A stretch of 64,000 nt of DNA, from contig NZ_CP073695.1 of assembly GCF_018228765.1 (NCBI RefSeq), positions 682,001-746,000 on the forward strand, written 5' to 3'. The position numbers and the translations under genes were made by a program. This DNA is from Halorubrum ruber (GTDB lineage Archaea; Halobacteriota; Halobacteria; Halobacteriales; Haloferacaceae). The notes beneath the pieces were generated by a model, which was not told the DNA's origin, ran no database searches, and worked only from the letters and a program-made list of their open reading frames with translations. This document shows positions 61,874-64,000 of the stretch, one piece after another. Each line of letters opens with the position of its first letter. The first letter of the stretch is position 1.

Positions 61874-63295
61874 GTGAAGATTCCCGACAAGTTCCCCGCG
61901 GTGTTGGCCGCGGCCGCGATGGGCGTGTACCTGCTCGTCGTCGTCGGCGCGACCACCTCCCTGACGGAAGCGGCGACCGCCTGCGGCGGCTGGCCCGCCT
62001 GCGGGACCGGCGCCGCCCTGCCGACGGCGACCGCGGGGTGGATCGCCCTCGGCCATCGAGCCCTCGCCGTCGTCGTCGGGATCCTCGTCGCCCTCTCCGC
62101 GGCGCTCGCGTGGCGGGAGAGGGCGGACCGCCGGGTCAGAGCCGCGCTCACGGTCGCGCTCGTCGTTTATCCGGCCCAAGCCGGGGTCGGCGCGCTCGTC
62201 GCGGTCGGCGACCTGCCCGACGCGCTCGGCTCCGCCCACCTCCTCCTCGGGATCGGCATCTTCGGCGCCGTCCTCGCGGCGCTCGCGTGGTGGCTGGAGG
62301 CCGAGACCGGGCACCCGGACGACGCCCCCGACGACTTCGAGCCCGGCACCGACCACCTCCCGCCGGTCGAGGAAGCGCCGGAGCCGTCGATCCCGTCTGC
62401 GACGCTCCCACGGCTGAAGGCGACCGCGACGGCGTACTTCCGGCTGATGAAGCCGCGGCTGATGTGGCTGCTCTGTCTCGTCGCCGCCGCCGCGATGGCG
62501 CTCGCGCAGCCGGTGGCGACCGCCGGCGCGCCCGGGTTCACGCCCCCGGTCGTGGCCGCCACGCTGGCCGGCGGCGCGCTCTCCATCGGCGCCTCCGGCA
62601 CGTTCAACCACGTCCTCGAGCGCGACGTCGACAAGCGGATGCAACGCACCAGCGACCGCCCGCTCGCGACCGACCTCGTCCCCGTCCCGCACGCGCTCGC
62701 GTTCGGCGGCGCCCTGACGCTCGTCTCGCTCGCGCTGTTCTGGACGGTGAACCCGCTGACGGCCGCGCTCGGGCTGGTGGCGATCCTGTTTTACAGCGTC
62801 GTGTACACGCTCGTCCTCAAGCCGAACACGGTCCAAAACACCGTTATCGGCGGCGCGGCCGGCGCGCTCCCGGCGCTCATCGGCTGGGCCGCGGTGACGG
62901 GCGAGGTCGGCGGCGGCGGGCTGCTGCTCGCGGCCGTGATCTTCCTGTGGACGCCCGCGCACTTCTATAACCTCGCGTTAGCGTACAAGGACGACTACGA
63001 GCGCGGCGGCTTCCCGATGATGCCCGTCGTGCGCGGCGAGACGACGACCCGCCGCCACATCCTCTGGTACCTCGGCGCGACGCTGGTCGCCGCGGTCGCG
63101 CTCGCGGCGGCCGCCGACCCGCTCGGCGCGCTGTACGCCGTCGTCGGCGTCGGCGTCGGCGCCGTCTTCCTCTGGGCGGTCGTCCGGCTCCACTACGAGC
63201 AGACGGAGAGCGCGGCGTTCCGCGCGTTCCACGCCTCGAACGCCTACCTCGGCCTGCTGCTGTTCGCCGTCGTCTTCGACGCGTTGGTGGTGTGA
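61874..63295 (+). CDS. ctaB: heme O synthase CtaB fused to an N-terminal CtaA-like membrane domain
   Basis: Converts protoheme to heme O for terminal oxidases. The 473-residue protein has an N-terminal domain of four helices (residues 1-150; GHRALAVVVGILVALSAALAWRERADR, GSAHLLLGIGIFGAVL) resembling half of heme A synthase (CtaA/Cox15), and a C-terminal prenyltransferase (residues 175-473) with GTFNHVLERDVDKRMQRTSDRPL (Asp-rich motif) and YTLVLKPNTVQNTVIGGAAGALPALIG plus YKDDYERGGFPMMPV. Both His needed for heme binding in a CtaA half (GHRALA, SAHLLL) are present. The start is a GTG. Confidence 0.9.
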   Translation: MKIPDKFPAVLAAAAMGVYLLVVVGATTSLTEAATACGGWPACGTGAALPTATAGWIALGHRALAVVVGILVALSAALAWRERADRRVRAALTVALVVYPAQAGVGALVAVGDLPDALGSAHLLLGIGIFGAVLAALAWWLEAETGHPDDAPDDFEPGTDHLPPVEEAPEPSIPSATLPRLKATATAYFRLMKPRLMWLLCLVAAAAMALAQPVATAGAPGFTPPVVAATLAGGALSIGASGTFNHVLERDVDKRMQRTSDRPLATDLVPVPHALAFGGALTLVSLALFWTVNPLTAALGLVAILFYSVVYTLVLKPNTVQNTVIGGAAGALPALIGWAAVTGEVGGGGLLLAAVIFLWTPAHFYNLALAYKDDYERGGFPMMPVVRGETTTRRHILWYLGATLVAAVALAAAADPLGALYAVVGVGVGAVFLWAVVRLHYEQTESAAFRAFHASNAYLGLLLFAVVFDALVV

Positions 63296-63373
63296 GGCGG
63301 TCGGCGTCGTCGCGGTTCGTCGCAACCGTCCGCGACCCGCCCTTTTAATCCGGTTCGCGTCCTACCTCGCGGC

Positions 63374-63616
63374 ATGACACGCGTCGAAGTCGAGTACTGC
63401 GTTCCCTGTGGCATGTTGAACCGCGCGCAGGACGTCTCGGAGGCGATCCTCAAACAGTTCGGCGAGGGAATTGACGAGGTCGCGCTGGTAACCGGTGACG
63501 ACGGCGTGTTCGTCGTCCGGGTCGGCGACGAGGTCGTCTTCGACAAGACCGAAGACGAGTACGACGTCGACGCCATCGTCCGCGCGGTCAGGCCGCACGT
63601 CGGCGCGACGGCGTAG
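63374..63616 (+). CDS. SelT/SelW/SelH-like (Rdx) redox protein
   Basis: 80 residues, thioredoxin-like Rdx fold: MTRVEVEYCVPCGMLNRAQDVSEAILKQFGEGIDEVALVTGDDGVFVVRVGDEVVFDKTE. The redox motif is CVPC in place of the CxxU of selenoproteins, so it is a Cys form. The C-terminal DVDAIVRAVRPHV matches the family. CCCTTTTAATCC about 30 bp upstream is a plausible TATA box. Acceptor unknown. Confidence 0.9.
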   Translation: MTRVEVEYCVPCGMLNRAQDVSEAILKQFGEGIDEVALVTGDDGVFVVRVGDEVVFDKTEDEYDVDAIVRAVRPHVGATA

Positions 63617-63722
63617 CCGCCGGCTCCGGCGTCGCCCCCTTCCTCGGCGAACGCCCCGCGATTCCTGACTCTCGTTCACACGCCACAAGCTAATTGTCCC
63701 TCGGCCGCGAACCGCCCCGACG

Positions 63723-64000
63723 ATGTCGGACTCATCGAAACGGGCGCGAGGCGGGCCTCCGGCCGACGATCCGACGCGTGAGTCGGACGATCCGACGCTC
63801 GGCGGCGACGCCGCGCCCGCCGCTGACGACCGGCCGCAGCTCGCGCGGACCTGGTATCGGTCCCGGCTCGGGACCGCCGTCGTCGCCGTCGACATCCTCC
63901 TCACCGCCGTCCTCGCGGCCGCGGCGTCCGTGGCGATCGACGCGCCGTTCGCCGGGATCGCCGGTCTCGCTCCGGGGATCGTCCCGCCGTTCGTTCCGCT
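63723..64000 (+). CDS. membrane protein, N-terminal part (runs off window)
   Basis: The frame is open from the ATG at 63723 to the window end, about 92 codons. Residues 1-45 are polar (MSDSSKRARGGPPADDPTRE), followed by a hydrophobic helix VVAVDILLTAVLAAAASVAI. TAATTGTCC about 30 bp upstream is a weak TATA box. Too little is visible for a family. Confidence 0.6.
   Translation, partial: MSDSSKRARGGPPADDPTRESDDPTLGGDAAPAADDRPQLARTWYRSRLGTAVVAVDILLTAVLAAAASVAIDAPFAGIAGLAPGIVPPFVP

Overview
This is a GC-rich, densely coded stretch of haloarchaeal chromosome. The proteins are strongly acidic, many genes start within about 25-35 bp of a TATA box (TTTATAAA, TTTAAA or TTTATC types) as leaderless transcripts, and archaeal markers are present (archaeal DnaG, PriS/Gins, TmcA, S19e, UPF0179, GatD, HMG-CoA synthase, a CofD start). 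Gene content and style suggest a Halorubrum-like member of the Haloferacales; the genus is inference. No rRNA, tRNA, CRISPR array or intact transposase was found.

Layout. 1-4 kb: cofD (partial), a plant-type asparaginase, a GT2 glycosyltransferase and isocitrate dehydrogenase. 4.2-8.6 kb: a complete TAXI-type TRAP importer (binding protein, DUF1850 protein, fused permease). 8.7-18.5 kb: an Lrp regulator divergent from carA, then surE, gltX, a 7Fe-type ferredoxin, tmcA, a UPF0179 gene and uridine phosphorylase. 18.6-31.6 kb: an AT-richer pilin-like surface gene, HMG-CoA synthase, S19e, a MOSC protein, PEP carboxylase, a Rieske protein, a PGF-CTERM surface protein pair, a zinc-ribbon protein and an inositol-monophosphatase family enzyme. 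31.6-35.8 kb: an AT-richer accessory patch with two Tat-exported proteins and two paralogous DUF7344 proteins. 35.8-40 kb: a beta-CASP nuclease, a DUF998 protein and the replication pair gins-priS, with priS interrupted by an apparent one-base frameshift. 40-52 kb: PadR regulator, gatD operon, HPP protein, prepilin-peptidase-like protein, DnaG and an SSS symporter. 52-64 kb: YqcI/YcgG protein, isochorismatase-like hydrolase, MATE exporter, HEAT protein, frameshifted PLD protein, S1-OB-DHH nuclease, JAMM protease with RibL, a CtaA-like/CtaB fusion and a SelT/W-like redoxin.

The most striking content is not protein coding. Five intergenic sites (about 14.4-14.8, 30.0-30.3, 40.1-40.7, 47.7-48.1 and 51.7-52.05 kb) carry the same roughly 240-300 bp element. 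Short invariant segments are joined by variable arms that remain perfectly complementary in every copy, including a 13-bp helix of unrelated sequence in each of the five. This is compensatory change, the signature of a conserved RNA (or cruciform) fold. Each body is bounded by a palindromic CTATTTATAAATAG-like box or a decayed form of it, and is followed by an array of repeats of its own 3' edge, phased at exactly 57 bp in four copies. I do not recognise it as a described family; it is the best candidate here for an undescribed system.
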